Assembly (NCBI GenBank): GCA_900314355.1
Contig: OMUY01000025.1
Location: 1 to 46,931 of the forward strand
Direction of reading: 5' to 3'
Source: an uncultured Eubacteriales bacterium
GTDB taxonomy: Bacteria; Bacillota; Clostridia; Oscillospirales; Acutalibacteraceae
Length of the DNA: 46,931 bases
The notes beneath the pieces are model-generated. The model saw nothing but the letters and a program-made list of their open reading frames with translations, had not been told where the DNA came from and made no database searches. The stretch's first letter is position 1, and every line of letters starts with the position of its first letter. The translations under genes and the position numbers were made by a program. Of the stretch, positions 9,886 through 19,586 are shown piece by piece.

Positions 9886-10449
9886 ATGAATCTGCCAAAT
9901 AAACTCACTGTAATGCGCCTAATCATGACGCCTGTATTTTTGGCTTGCTATCTTTATGAATTTCCACATCATATGATTATCGCATTGCTTGTTTTCGCCG
10001 CAGCGTCAATAACCGATACTCTCGACGGAAAAATCGCAAGGAAATATAATCTCATTACAACATTCGGAAAAATAGCAGACCCCATTGCAGATAAAATTTT
10101 GACTATTACATGCGTTCTTGCTTTTTTGGGTCAGAATCTTTGTTCGGTATGGGCGGCTCTGATAATTTTGACGAGGGAATTTACAGTTTCGGCAATCAGG
10201 ATTCAGGCGGCGAGCCAGGGAACTGTTATTCCCGCAAATATTTTTGGAAAGATAAAGACGGCGTTTACAATGTTCGCGGAGGTTGTAATTCTTCTTGCGC
10301 TGACTTTTCAAAACGAAGGCGTCCGTCTTATAATAAAGAATGTTCCGCTGATGTCAAATATACTTATGTGGATTTGCGCGGCGCTCACTCTGATATCCGG
10401 AATAATTTATATCGCCGATTCAATCAAGGTAATAGATTACACTAAATAA
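9886..10449 (+). CDS. pgsA: CDP-diacylglycerol-glycerol-3-phosphate 3-phosphatidyltransferase
   Basis: PgsA makes phosphatidylglycerol phosphate in the membrane from CDP-diacylglycerol and glycerol-3-phosphate. The CDP-alcohol phosphotransferase motif is intact: DG, AR, G, D and D with the usual spacing, within DGKIARKYNLITTFGKIADP and the following IADK. There are about five membrane segments in 187 residues. I chose the ATG at 9886 (MNLPNKLTVMRL, the typical start, with GAGG nine bases upstream) over a TTG at 9877 that overlaps rimO. Confidence 0.93.
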   Translation: MNLPNKLTVMRLIMTPVFLACYLYEFPHHMIIALLVFAAASITDTLDGKIARKYNLITTFGKIADPIADKILTITCVLAFLGQNLCSVWAALIILTREFTVSAIRIQAASQGTVIPANIFGKIKTAFTMFAEVVILLALTFQNEGVRLIIKNVPLMSNILMWICAALTLISGIIYIADSIKVIDYTK

Positions 10450-10465
10450 TTTTTGGGGAGTTAAT

Positions 10466-12001
10466 ATGTACGCTCAGGTCAACAGCGTGGGAGTCGTGGG
10501 TCTCGATACGTTTATGGTATCGGCAGAGGCCGATATTTCAAACGGCGCGCCGAAATTTGACATTGTAGGACTGCCGGATACTGCCGTGCAGGAGTCGAGG
10601 GAGAGAGTCCGCACAGCAATGCTCAACTCCGGTTTTCAGTTTCCGCCGGAGAGAATAACCGTAAATCTTGCACCGGCAAATATCAAAAAAGCGGGACCGA
10701 CTTACGATCTGCCCATTCTTCTCGCGCTTTTAAAATCTACGGGTTTTCTTGATATGGATTTGAGCGATTCGGCATTTGTCGGCGAGCTTTCCATGAACGG
10801 TCAAGTGAAGAGAGTTGACGGTTGTCTGCCGATGGTTTTAGAGGCGAGAAAAAGAAAAATCAAGAAAATCTTCGTCCCGAAATCAAACGAGGCGGAGGCG
10901 AGCGTAGCCGATTCTATTGAAATATACCCCGTTGAAAGCGTAGTTCAACTTATTAATTTCCTATGCGGAAGGGAAGAAATACGCCCGTGCGGTCATCATG
11001 TATTTACTCCCGGCGACAGAAAAACTTACGGCGTCGATTTCTCCGATGTCAGAGGGCAGCTTCAGGCGAAAAGAGCTCTTGAGGTTGCAGCGGCAGGCGG
11101 TCACAACGTTCTTATGATAGGTTCTCCAGGAAGCGGAAAATCTATGCTTGCAAAGAGAATACCGACTATTCTGCCGGATATGACGTTTGAGGAATCTTTG
11201 GAGACTACGAAAATATATTCAGTCGCCGGAAAGCTGCCGGAGGGCGTACCTCTTATAACTACAAGACCGTTCGTATCGCCGCACCATTCGGTTTCCGCGG
11301 CTGGACTTACAGGCGGCGGCTCTGTTCCTAAGCCTGGAGCCGTCTCTCTTTCAGATAACGGCGTATTGTTTTTAGACGAGCTACCCGAATTTTCTCGTCA
11401 GGCTCTTGAAGCTTTGAGACAGCCGATAGAAGACGGAAAGGTCTCCGTCACGAGGGTAGCCGGGACTCTTACTTATCCATGCAGAATAATGCTTGTATGC
11501 GCTATGAATCCGTGCCCGTGCGGCTATTTCGGTCACCCTACGAGAAAATGCACTTGTCCTCCCGGAGCGCCGCAGAAATATTTGCAGAAAGTTTCCGGTC
11601 CTCTTTTGGACAGGCTCGACATACATATTGAAGTCCCTCCGGTAAAATACGAGGAGCTGACAGGGGAAGAAAATCAAGGAGAATCGTCATCTGAAATAAA
11701 AAAAAGAGTAAATGCCGCCAGAGCCGTTCAAAACGAGAGATTCAAAGGCTCTAAAGCCGTATGCAACGCTCAGATGTCGGCGGAGATGACAAAAGAATTC
11801 TGTGTTCTCGACGATGCCGCGTCAAGAATATTGAAGGCGGCGTTTGACAGAATGGGGCTTTCGGCGAGAGCTTATGATAAAATTCTGAGAGTTTCAAGGA
11901 CTATCGCCGATTTGGCGGGATCAGAAATCATAAGACCCGAACATGTGTCGGAGGCGATCCAGTACAGAAGCCTTGACAGAAAATTCTGGCAGTCGCAGTA
12001 A
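10466..12001 (+). CDS. YifB/ComM family Mg-chelatase-like AAA+ ATPase
   Basis: The protein has 511 residues with an N-terminal Lon/ChlI-type domain (about 1-170), a central Mg-chelatase-like AAA+ domain with Walker A GSPGSGKSM near residue 218 and Walker B VLFLDELPEF near residue 302, and a C-terminal helical domain. ComM, the characterised relative, is a helicase that promotes branch migration during natural transformation. A CPCGYFG...CTC cysteine cluster typical of the family is present. It lies 16 bases after pgsA and is the last gene before a strong terminator. Confidence 0.93.
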   Translation: MYAQVNSVGVVGLDTFMVSAEADISNGAPKFDIVGLPDTAVQESRERVRTAMLNSGFQFPPERITVNLAPANIKKAGPTYDLPILLALLKSTGFLDMDLSDSAFVGELSMNGQVKRVDGCLPMVLEARKRKIKKIFVPKSNEAEASVADSIEIYPVESVVQLINFLCGREEIRPCGHHVFTPGDRKTYGVDFSDVRGQLQAKRALEVAAAGGHNVLMIGSPGSGKSMLAKRIPTILPDMTFEESLETTKIYSVAGKLPEGVPLITTRPFVSPHHSVSAAGLTGGGSVPKPGAVSLSDNGVLFLDELPEFSRQALEALRQPIEDGKVSVTRVAGTLTYPCRIMLVCAMNPCPCGYFGHPTRKCTCPPGAPQKYLQKVSGPLLDRLDIHIEVPPVKYEELTGEENQGESSSEIKKRVNAARAVQNERFKGSKAVCNAQMSAEMTKEFCVLDDAASRILKAAFDRMGLSARAYDKILRVSRTIADLAGSEIIRPEHVSEAIQYRSLDRKFWQSQ

Positions 12002-12031
12002 AAAAACCTATCCGGAAAAGATAGGTTTTTT
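12001..12031 (+). terminator. Terminator after yifB
   Basis: A 12-bp stem (AAAAAACCTATC with GATAGGTTTTTT) and a 7-base loop, followed by further T-rich sequence. The A/T ends could let it act in both directions. Confidence 0.9.
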
Positions 12032-12105
12032 ATTTTTTTCTTTTTTCACCGGAAAAAATAATAAAAATGAAAATTTGAATTGCTCTGTTTTTTTTGTCAA
12101 AGAAA

Positions 12106-12139
12106 AACGCCGGAACGTTTTTCGCGAAATCCCGGCGTT
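12106..12139 (-). terminator. Terminator of the leftward phosphoesterase gene
   Basis: AACGCCGG and CCGGCGTT form an 8-bp stem. Read leftward it runs into TTTTTC just beyond the end of the phosphoesterase gene. Confidence 0.8.
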
Positions 12140-12157
12140 TATATTTTTTATACTGTA

Positions 12158-13618
12158 TCAGAATGTACCTGTCTTGGCATATGATTTGATTATGTCGGGA
12201 ATAACTTTGAAGAATTTCGGCAGCCATTCTGTAACGGCGTAAGCTATCCAGCCCACGAAAGATACTATCCAGTTGTAGAGGTATCCTTTTTTATGAACGT
12301 TTTCGCCTGTGTAAGTAGCTGTGTTCTGACCTGTGGTTTTAGTCATGGTGTAAGTGTCCACAAGGTTAACCTCATCCGTTTCGTCGGAAACAATGTATGC
12401 GTTAAGAGTGAGATTTCCGCCGTCAACATGGATTGTGAGGAAGCAGCCGCCGACATTTTTCGTCGTGTCTTTAGTATCCCAGTTTTCGCCGTTCCACTCG
12501 TTGCCGTAGCCTGTTTTCTGAATTATGTTGGACGCTATGAATTCTTTCTGCATGAACGTATCTACCGAGAAAGTTCTGATTTCGTATCTCTTTGAACCGC
12601 ATGTTCCTCCGAGAACGTAAGTTACGCCGTCATCCGAAACCTTGTTGTCTGTGAGGGGTTTAGTTCTTAGATACATATGATCGTGACCTGAAATAACAAG
12701 GTCAACGTCGCATTCGTCGCAGACTTTGGCAAGCGTCTTTTCAAGGTAAAGAGCATCAGGCCATTTGCCGTCCTTGCCCAACGTGTACGGAGATTTGTGC
12801 ATCTGAACTATTTTCCAGTCGGCGTTCGTGGAGTTGAGATCGTTTTTAAGCCAGTTCAGCTGGTACTGAGACATTGAGAAAGCGTCGTTTGTGTTGACTA
12901 TCGCGATGTGAACGTTGCCGTAATCGAAGGAGTAATTTACTCCGTCTTTAGTCTCCACAGATTCGGAAGTGTCAAGATTAAACTGATTTACGAACCAATT
13001 CGAGGGATCGTCGTGGTTGCCTGTAACGGGAACGAGAGTCGTCTTTGAGTTTATCGGAGCGAACGCTTCAAAATATTCGGACCACTGATCATTTGTGTTG
13101 TCATTTGTGAAATCGCCGTTTACTGTATAGAAATCAGCCTGCGGAAAATATTCAAACGCTTTTTCCACTGTGTGAGCGGCCTTTTGGAATCCGCCTAAGT
13201 CGGACGCCTGAGGGTCGCCTACCGATATGTAATCTACGGAGCTGTCGCCGTCGTCAGTCGTGAATGTGTAGTAGTCGGACCATGTTGCGCCGTCGCCTAC
13301 TTTGTAATCGTATTTGGTTCCGGGCGTAAGTCCTTTTACTGTGACTTTGTGGACGTAATTGCCCTCGAAGCTTGTGACAGCCGCCTTGTCAAGTGTGACC
13401 TGAGATGTCACGTCTTTGCCTGATGAATAAATTTTGACCTCGGAAGGACTGTCTGATTGAGTGTACCATGAAATGCCTATCATGGTCTTAGGATCGTCGT
13501 TGAAAACAGAGACTATTCTTTTATAATCGGCCGTTTCGGCGCTTGACGCCACTGAAAAACCGAAAACCATACATAGACACAGTATAACGCTTATTACTGT
13601 TTTGATAGATTTTTTCAT
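12158..13618 (-). CDS. Secreted purple-acid-phosphatase-like metallophosphoesterase
   Basis: This calcineurin-like phosphoesterase carries an N-terminal fibronectin-like domain of the purple acid phosphatase type. A signal peptide (MKKSIKTVISVILCLCMVFG) ends near SSAET. Metal-ligand motifs in order are GDPQ, NGDFTND, GNHDD, HKSPY and SGHDHMYL. The C-terminal 40 residues are hydrophobic and aromatic (YNWIVSFVGWIAYAV) and may anchor it at the cell surface. I prefer the ATG at 13618, because a GTG at 13633 would lie directly on the AAAGGTGG ribosome site. A perfect-spacing promoter and its own terminator make it a single-gene unit. Likely role: release of phosphate from organic phosphates or nucleotides outside the cell; the substrate is not shown. 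Confidence 0.9.
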   Translation of the reverse strand: MKKSIKTVISVILCLCMVFGFSVASSAETADYKRIVSVFNDDPKTMIGISWYTQSDSPSEVKIYSSGKDVTSQVTLDKAAVTSFEGNYVHKVTVKGLTPGTKYDYKVGDGATWSDYYTFTTDDGDSSVDYISVGDPQASDLGGFQKAAHTVEKAFEYFPQADFYTVNGDFTNDNTNDQWSEYFEAFAPINSKTTLVPVTGNHDDPSNWFVNQFNLDTSESVETKDGVNYSFDYGNVHIAIVNTNDAFSMSQYQLNWLKNDLNSTNADWKIVQMHKSPYTLGKDGKWPDALYLEKTLAKVCDECDVDLVISGHDHMYLRTKPLTDNKVSDDGVTYVLGGTCGSKRYEIRTFSVDTFMQKEFIASNIIQKTGYGNEWNGENWDTKDTTKNVGGCFLTIHVDGGNLTLNAYIVSDETDEVNLVDTYTMTKTTGQNTATYTGENVHKKGYLYNWIVSFVGWIAYAVTEWLPKFFKVIPDIIKSYAKTGTF

Positions 13619-13644
13619 CGAAAAAATTCCCACCTTTCAGGTTT

Positions 13645-13673
13645 ATTATAAATAAACTTATTAAAAAAGTCAA
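13645..13673 (-). promoter_or_regulatory. SigA promoter of the phosphoesterase gene
   Basis: On the minus strand, TTGACT, 17 bases, TATAAT, 27 bases before the chosen ATG. Confidence 0.8.
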
Positions 13674-13723
13674 CAATTTATATGAATTTTAACGTATAGA
13701 TTTATCGCAATATAGTAAAAAAA

Positions 13724-13755
13724 ACAGACGGTATTTTTTCATTGATACCGTCCGT
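13724..13755 (-). terminator. Terminator after manA
   Basis: A stem of about 11 bp with one A/C mismatch (core GACGGTAT with ATACCGTC) and a 10-base loop. Leftward reading continues into eight T residues. The other side is also T-rich. Confidence 0.8.
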
Positions 13756-13789
13756 ATTTTTTTTCAATATTCGCCGAATAAAAGCCGGA

Positions 13790-14809
13790 TTATTTTTTCC
13801 AACATTCGATAATCTGAGCATTGCCCGAAATCGAATATTTTCCCTCTGCCGCGGCGGAAATTACGAAATAATCGCCTTTTTTTACTTCTTTTTCGTATCC
13901 GTCTCCGGTAATCTCCGCTTCTCCTTCAATTACGATATATACGGATCCGGGAAGGTTCATATCGTATTTTCCGTCTTTCAGCGTAATTCTGTGTACTATA
14001 AACTCTTTCGTGTTTCTCTCGTCGATAAGCGACTCATACAGTACGCCGTCTTCGTTTTTCTCTGTTATAGGTTTTTGAGGATGAGGATATCTCATATTGA
14101 CGTCAAAGCATTTCAATGCGGTCTGTCTGTCAAGTCCCAAAGTCATCTCTTTGTCGGTAAGTCTGTGGTCTCCGCACCATCTTTCCGGCTGAACAGTCCA
14201 GTCCGAAGGCTCCTGAACCTCGAGCATAAGGCATCCGGCGCCGATAGCGTGAACCATTTTGCCGGGGATGAAAATCACGTCGCCTTTTTTGACGGGCATG
14301 CTTTTGACAAGTGTTTCCATCACGCCGGCGTCATTTTCCGACTTATCTATGGCGGCGCTGAATTCGTCTATCGTTACGCCGTCTTTAAATTCGTAAAAGA
14401 CTTTTGCGCCCGGACGCGTGTCGAGAACTATCCACGACTCCTCTTTTCCGTGATTTGAATTGAAATATTTTTTTGAAAAGGCTTTGTCCGGGTGCGCCTG
14501 CATCGGAAGCCTGATTGCCGAATCGAGAGCCTTAGTGAGTATTCCCCATTCGGATCTGTTCCCGATAATCTCCGTTTTGTATTTTTCTATTGCCTCGTCG
14601 AGATAGAGATCCTCGCCCTTAATTTTAGACACGCCTTCGTGAGGACCGGCGGATTTCTCCTGTACGGCGTGAACGTCGGACGCTATCCATTCCTCCGGAT
14701 AATTTCCGTCCTCCGGTTCGTCGCCGAAAAGACCGGAAAAAAGCTTTCCTCCCTTGTAAACTCTGTAGACTCTGTTTCTTTCAAAAAAAATAGGATAATC
14801 GTAAAACAT
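13790..14809 (-). CDS. manA: Mannose-6-phosphate isomerase, class I
   Basis: This enzyme interconverts mannose-6-phosphate and fructose-6-phosphate with zinc in a cupin fold. It has 339 residues, the short Gram-positive form. The metal-site segment is PMQAHPDK near residue 157, followed by GKEESWIVLDTRPGA and the C-terminal cupin segment VHAIGAGCLMLEVQEPSD. GGAAG precedes the ATG. It lies 44 bases after the upstream membrane protein gene in the same direction and is followed by a terminator, so it is probably the last gene of a two-gene transcript. Confidence 0.92.
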   Translation of the reverse strand: MFYDYPIFFERNRVYRVYKGGKLFSGLFGDEPEDGNYPEEWIASDVHAVQEKSAGPHEGVSKIKGEDLYLDEAIEKYKTEIIGNRSEWGILTKALDSAIRLPMQAHPDKAFSKKYFNSNHGKEESWIVLDTRPGAKVFYEFKDGVTIDEFSAAIDKSENDAGVMETLVKSMPVKKGDVIFIPGKMVHAIGAGCLMLEVQEPSDWTVQPERWCGDHRLTDKEMTLGLDRQTALKCFDVNMRYPHPQKPITEKNEDGVLYESLIDERNTKEFIVHRITLKDGKYDMNLPGSVYIVIEGEAEITGDGYEKEVKKGDYFVISAAAEGKYSISGNAQIIECWKK

Positions 14810-14853
14810 TTTTCTTCCTCTTAAATAAACAAATTTTGCCTTTTTATCGCAAG

Positions 14854-16311
14854 TTAAGCCTGCGCGCCTTCCGTTTTTGTTTTTGTTTCGGATTTTTCGG
14901 GATAATTTAAAGGATTTAAGCAGAAAAGCGATTTGAAGTAAGTTTTGCCGCCGGAACCGTTCATCTTTGAAAATTCTCTTATCGACGATATTACGAGCAT
15001 TATGAACATTACGGCAGCCGATATCGGGTATGTTATGTTGTTAGCTCCGTAGAAGTCAAATAAGTTCAGAGCCGACGCGATATGTCCCATCTTGACTGCG
15101 GAAAAATGATACCATTCGGGTATTGGCGTTATCGCAAGCGTAATAACTGTGAGGTACGCCCAGTCTCTTCCTTTGGAAAATTTTTTCGACATTAAAAGGA
15201 AGAACGGGATTAAAAGATAAATACATTCTATGGCATAGCTGTGACTCATAGCGTTTATAACTATATATGAAGCGGCGGCTGTTTTCTCCCAGTCCTCTTT
15301 CAGTATAATCATAGCGAAAAACGCCAAAACGTCGGACAGAGCGAATGCTATATATAAAATTCCCGTGTCCTCGACGCCGAAGCATTTGAGAAGGTTTACC
15401 ATTGAAGCGTTTCCGACTATAGTCATATAATTTACGCCGAGAAGCGATTTTAAATATGTGAACATTCCGTGTACTCCGGTAAATATCGAGGGAAGACCGA
15501 AAAGAAGCGCGCACAGTATTACCGTTCCGAAAAATCTCTTGTAATTTTTTCTCGCGTCGTCAAAAAGAAGCATGAATGCGAAAATAAGCGGAAATACTGA
15601 AATGGCTCCGGCAAAAGCTATAAGAATGTCGGAAATAATCCTGAGTCCTTTTTTTTCGGAATTTCTGTACAGCACGAATACTGCCGTCATAACGAAAGAT
15701 AAAGCCGTAACGTCGCCCAATTCTATCACATACATGACGGGGAACGAGAAGAAAAGAATTATCTGAATTATGTCGTCATGATATCTCGCTCCGTTTTCTC
15801 TGATCTTTTTCTGAAATATATAGTAGCAAAGAACGGCGCAGGAAATAACTATTACCATATATGTCATAACAGACGGGGCATTTTTTATCATCAGGAGGTA
15901 ATTGTTCAGGTCGTCGTCTACAAAGTATTTGTCTGGAATAAATTGACCGAAAATAAAGTAGATGAGTATGGACATGGGCGAGTAGCTGTCGTAAAGCTCC
16001 GAAAATCTTCTAAGCTGCGATTCGTGGGCGTTGTAGAAATAATTTCGGAACTGGCGGAACATATTCGCCTGGTCAAGGTGCATCATATTTGACCACGTTT
16101 CGCCTTCTGTTATTATGGCTAAAATGAGACATATGACGCCGCATACCGAGAAAAACAAAATAAATGCGGACGCTTTCTGTTTGGGATTTTTCTTTTCAAG
16201 ATATGAATTTAATTTCTTGTGAAAAATTATCGCAAGAACTGCCGCCGCGATTACGGCAAAAAATATAACTGCTGTCGTAGGATAATTAAAAAGCGCTTTG
16301 AAGAATTTCAT
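14854..16311 (-). CDS. Polytopic membrane protein, GT-C (GT87)-like
   Basis: An integral membrane protein of about 485 residues with 10-12 hydrophobic segments. After the first segments an extracytoplasmic loop carries LDQANMFRQFRNYFYNAHES and then YSPMSILIYF. An acidic residue in the first loop and a Tyr-Pro-type motif before a membrane segment are the pattern seen in polyprenol-phosphate-dependent GT87/GT-C glycosyltransferases. I infer sugar transfer from a lipid carrier, but no catalytic assignment is possible. The ATG at 16311 is preferred over a GTG at 16329. Pairing with manA fits mannosylation, which is suggestive only. Confidence 0.6.
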   Translation of the reverse strand: MKFFKALFNYPTTAVIFFAVIAAAVLAIIFHKKLNSYLEKKNPKQKASAFILFFSVCGVICLILAIITEGETWSNMMHLDQANMFRQFRNYFYNAHESQLRRFSELYDSYSPMSILIYFIFGQFIPDKYFVDDDLNNYLLMIKNAPSVMTYMVIVISCAVLCYYIFQKKIRENGARYHDDIIQIILFFSFPVMYVIELGDVTALSFVMTAVFVLYRNSEKKGLRIISDILIAFAGAISVFPLIFAFMLLFDDARKNYKRFFGTVILCALLFGLPSIFTGVHGMFTYLKSLLGVNYMTIVGNASMVNLLKCFGVEDTGILYIAFALSDVLAFFAMIILKEDWEKTAAASYIVINAMSHSYAIECIYLLIPFFLLMSKKFSKGRDWAYLTVITLAITPIPEWYHFSAVKMGHIASALNLFDFYGANNITYPISAAVMFIMLVISSIREFSKMNGSGGKTYFKSLFCLNPLNYPEKSETKTKTEGAQA

Positions 16312-16464
16312 ATTAATGCACCCGTCCACCTCTCCGGTTCAAATTTTACCGGAACTGATAATAATATTTTATTTTAATACATTATAATAATTTACCATAA
16401 TACGGTTTTGTTTTCAACAATAAATTTAACCGGAGGTTTTAAAACCGACATAAAATCCGCAAAA

Positions 16465-16494
16465 GCGTCCGGAGAAAAAATTTTCCCCGAACGC
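16465..16494 (-). terminator. Terminator after fucI
   Basis: A long hairpin of about 13 bp with two G-U pairs (GCGTTCGGGG side with CTCCGGACGC side), followed leftward by TTTT. It starts 22 bases after the fucI stop. Confidence 0.7.
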
Positions 16495-16515
16495 AAAGAT
16501 TATTAAATTTTTATA

Positions 16516-18318
16516 TTATTTGTAGAAAGGACCATAAGCCGCGCATGCTCTGTAATCAGCGCCTTCTTTATCCATTCCGAAAGCGTTCCAGCAGGAAGGT
16601 CTGAATATATCCTTATCGGGAACGTTGTGAAGGGAAACGGGTATTCTCAGCATAGACGCGAATGTGATTAGGTCGGCTCCTATATGTCCGTAGGATATAG
16701 CTCCGTGGTTTGCTCCCCAGTTGTTCATAACCGAGTAAGCCGACTCAAACGGACTGCCCTCTTTTTTGTCTACTCTCGGAGTAAACCAGATACACGGCCA
16801 TGTCGGGTCTGTTCTGTTCATAATCTTGTCGGATACGTCGTCGGGAAGCTTGACTGTCCAGCCTTCAACTATCTGAAGCATTGGTCCTAAGCCTTTTACA
16901 AGGTTAAGTCTTATCATAGTAGCGGGCATTTCGGCTTTGCAGATATAATGCGCCGAGAATCCGCCGCCTCTGAAATATCCGTCGTCGGCAGCTCTCCAGT
17001 CTGTTGCGGCGAGCATCTTTTTCTGATCTTCTTCGGTGACGTCCCACCACTGTTTCATGACAGGATTGCCGTTTTCGTCACGGCATACGCCTGTGGCGTC
17101 GAGGCAGCATGCTCCGGAATTCAGCAGGTGTATAAATCCGTCAGCCTCTTTGGCTCTGCCTTCAAGCTCATAGCCTGTTGCTTTCTTTACGGCGTTTGCC
17201 GACCAGTAAGTTCTGACGTCTGCGAACATCTGCGCTCTGCCTGTCAGAAGTTTCATGAAAAGCATTCCGAGACCGTTGAGCGTGTCGTTTTCCGTGGCGA
17301 GAATGTACGGTTCTCTTGCGCCGTTCCAGTCGAACGTCGTGTTTAGCATAGTCTCGCCGAAATCACAGTTGGGATAGAAATCAGTCCACTGTCTTTGCCC
17401 CTGGAAGCCGGCGGCTATAGCATTGTGGCCTATTCTTTCCTCCGAGAATTTTTCGTCAAGCTTTTCGTTGCCCTGCATAAGATCCTTGATGATTATCATC
17501 ATCTTTACGCAGAACTCCCACGCTTCCTTTTTCTCCTCGTCTGTTTTTCTCGCGAAATCGGGGTTCTTGTCCCATCCTTCGGGGCAGTTTTCCTTTGTCC
17601 ATTTGAGAGCTTTTTCAAACTCGTCTTTATCGTAAATGCCCTCTGTCATTCTTCTGATAAGCTCTACCTCGTCAACCGATTCTACCTTCATGCCAAGATA
17701 GCTCTCGATGAAATCGGAGTCGATTATGGAACCGCCTATTCCCATGCAGATAGAACCTATCTGAAGATATGATTTGCCTCTCATCGTGGCTACCGCGACT
17801 GCGGCTCTGCCGAATCTCAAAAGTTTTTCTCTTACATCGTCGGGTATTTTATCCGCGTCGGATACTTCCTGAACCTCATGACCGTATATTCCGAATGCCG
17901 GAAGTCCTTTCTGCGCGTGAGTTGCGAGGACAGACGCCAAGTAGACCGCGCCGGGTCTTTCGGTTCCGTTGAATCCCCATACAGCCTTGATTGTGTTGGG
18001 ATCCATATCCATTGTCTCCGAACCGTAGCACCAGCACGGAGTTACAGACAATGTGATGTCTACGCCCTCTTTTCTGAACTGAGCCGCGCATTTTGCCTGC
18101 TCGCCGGCTCTGCCTATGGAGCAGTCCGAAATAACCACTTTTACAGGGTCGCCGTTTGAATATTTCAGATTTTCCCGGAAAAGCTTAGCCGCTGTCTCGG
18201 CAAGCGTTCTTGTCTGTTCTTCAAGAGAGCCTCTTACATCGAGAGGACCTTTTCTCGCGTCTATAATAGGACGTATGCCTATTACGGGATATTCGCCCGC
18301 AAATCTTTTTTCTGCCAT
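16516..18318 (-). CDS. fucI: L-fucose isomerase
   Basis: Converts L-fucose to L-fuculose (and often D-arabinose to D-ribulose) with manganese. The 600-residue length, the start [20 protein letters not shown] and the [20 protein letters not shown] and TYWSANAV segments are those of the FucI family. The ATG follows AAGGAGAAAAT. It lies 39 bases downstream of the lipoprotein gene and is probably read from the same promoter. Neither fuculokinase nor fuculose-phosphate aldolase is present in the window, so the rest of the pathway must lie elsewhere or the enzyme is used on another sugar. Confidence 0.95.
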   Translation of the reverse strand: MAEKRFAGEYPVIGIRPIIDARKGPLDVRGSLEEQTRTLAETAAKLFRENLKYSNGDPVKVVISDCSIGRAGEQAKCAAQFRKEGVDITLSVTPCWCYGSETMDMDPNTIKAVWGFNGTERPGAVYLASVLATHAQKGLPAFGIYGHEVQEVSDADKIPDDVREKLLRFGRAAVAVATMRGKSYLQIGSICMGIGGSIIDSDFIESYLGMKVESVDEVELIRRMTEGIYDKDEFEKALKWTKENCPEGWDKNPDFARKTDEEKKEAWEFCVKMMIIIKDLMQGNEKLDEKFSEERIGHNAIAAGFQGQRQWTDFYPNCDFGETMLNTTFDWNGAREPYILATENDTLNGLGMLFMKLLTGRAQMFADVRTYWSANAVKKATGYELEGRAKEADGFIHLLNSGACCLDATGVCRDENGNPVMKQWWDVTEEDQKKMLAATDWRAADDGYFRGGGFSAHYICKAEMPATMIRLNLVKGLGPMLQIVEGWTVKLPDDVSDKIMNRTDPTWPCIWFTPRVDKKEGSPFESAYSVMNNWGANHGAISYGHIGADLITFASMLRIPVSLHNVPDKDIFRPSCWNAFGMDKEGADYRACAAYGPFYK

Positions 18319-18357
18319 TATATTTTCTCCTTAAAAAATTAAAAATTTTTATCCGAA

Positions 18358-19440
18358 TTATTTTATCTCGATCGGGGAAAACGTATATCTGTCAGTGCCG
18401 ACGAAAAGGCTTCTGTCTACGCCTTTTACATTATTCAGGCAGTCTGAACAAACGTTCGTATGCCTTACGGCGTCAAACGATTTTGTCCAGGAAGATATGT
18501 CGTTTTCAAGATAGTTTTCAGATACGCCTATAAGACATTCTTTTCTGTACTTGTCATAATAGCTGTTTCCTTCGTCGAAAAGTCCTATCTTATAAATGAA
18601 ATAAATGTAGCTTTTTTCTGAATTTGTAATGATGAAAGCGCTCCCCTGAGCCTGTTTGAAAACCGCGGCGACAAGTTCCGCCGGAAAATCAGCGTCATTT
18701 TTAGATATTATCGTTGTGTTGACTTTTACGCCCTTGTCTACATTTCCGGTGACAGCCATGTAAGCCTCGTCAACGGTATAAATGCCGCTGTTTACGTATG
18801 TCGCGAGATTGGAAATGGATTTGTACTGTTCCTCGGCGTCCTTTTTCCTCTGCTCATACGCTTTTTTCGCCTCGTCGGTCATATTGTCAATCTGAGCCTG
18901 AGTGCTTAAATCGTACAAATCTCTGTAAAAATATTTTACAGCGCAGTAATTTTCTTTGAAATATTCTTTAACGTAATTTTCGTTTATAGCTTCGCTGCCG
19001 CCTTTGTCGAAAAGGGCGAACCTTATTTTCTCCCTCATCGTCTCATATTGCCTTATCTTGAAATAATCGTCTTTTGTGACGCCTATATTTTCGAGATACT
19101 TCCCGTAGTACCGCCAAAGCGCGTTTGTCTCGGCGGAGACTTTATATTTTTCCGACTGGGAGAGCGTCATGTTTTTCTCGGCAGCTTTTGAATTTACGGC
19201 AAGATATTTCAGTGAGTCGTTCGTGGCTCTGTCGATATAATCGGAATCCGAAAGCCCCGTGTTCGAATAATATTCCATGTTAAGGAAATACGTGAAAATT
19301 CCCGACGGTATTTCTGTTTGATTGTTCACCGTTAAAACGGATTTTTCTTCCTTTTGTGCCCGAGAACAACCCGTCAGCGAAAAAAGCACCGCGACCGCCA
19401 GAATTATCGCGGTTATTTTAGAAAATATATTATTTTTCAT
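18358..19440 (-). CDS. Lipoprotein with SurA/PrsA-like chaperone fold
   Basis: The protein has 360 residues with a lipoprotein signal peptide; the lipobox is LTGC with the lipidated cysteine at residue 25. The next segment, VLTVNNQTEIPSGIFTYFLN, and a long helical region rich in Lys, Glu and Tyr resemble the N-terminal domain of SurA/PrsA-type foldases. I cannot see a convincing parvulin catalytic domain, so a prolyl isomerase activity should not be assumed. It is the first gene of a leftward transcript with fucI, driven by a consensus promoter. It may help fold secreted proteins. Confidence 0.65.
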   Translation of the reverse strand: MKNNIFSKITAIILAVAVLFSLTGCSRAQKEEKSVLTVNNQTEIPSGIFTYFLNMEYYSNTGLSDSDYIDRATNDSLKYLAVNSKAAEKNMTLSQSEKYKVSAETNALWRYYGKYLENIGVTKDDYFKIRQYETMREKIRFALFDKGGSEAINENYVKEYFKENYCAVKYFYRDLYDLSTQAQIDNMTDEAKKAYEQRKKDAEEQYKSISNLATYVNSGIYTVDEAYMAVTGNVDKGVKVNTTIISKNDADFPAELVAAVFKQAQGSAFIITNSEKSYIYFIYKIGLFDEGNSYYDKYRKECLIGVSENYLENDISSWTKSFDAVRHTNVCSDCLNNVKGVDRSLFVGTDRYTFSPIEIK

Positions 19441-19480
19441 GTTAAAAAATGTTTTTTGTCTTTAAATTAATACATTTAAC

Positions 19481-19509
19481 ATTATAGCAACATTTTAATT
19501 CTATGTCAA
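19481..19509 (-). promoter_or_regulatory. SigA promoter of the lipoprotein-fucI unit
   Basis: On the minus strand, TTGACA, 17 bases, TATAAT: a perfect consensus about 40 bases before the lipoprotein ATG. Confidence 0.85.
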
Positions 19510-19586
19510 ATAAACATTTATTTATCAGTAAAAAAATGGTAAATTAGCATAAAAACATAAATCCGCTTTTATTTAAATTATTATTT

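Noticed and set aside
13742-14458. Open frame (238 codons) antisense to manA
   Set aside because: Covers a terminator and the conserved manA frame; product is Phe/Arg-rich noise.
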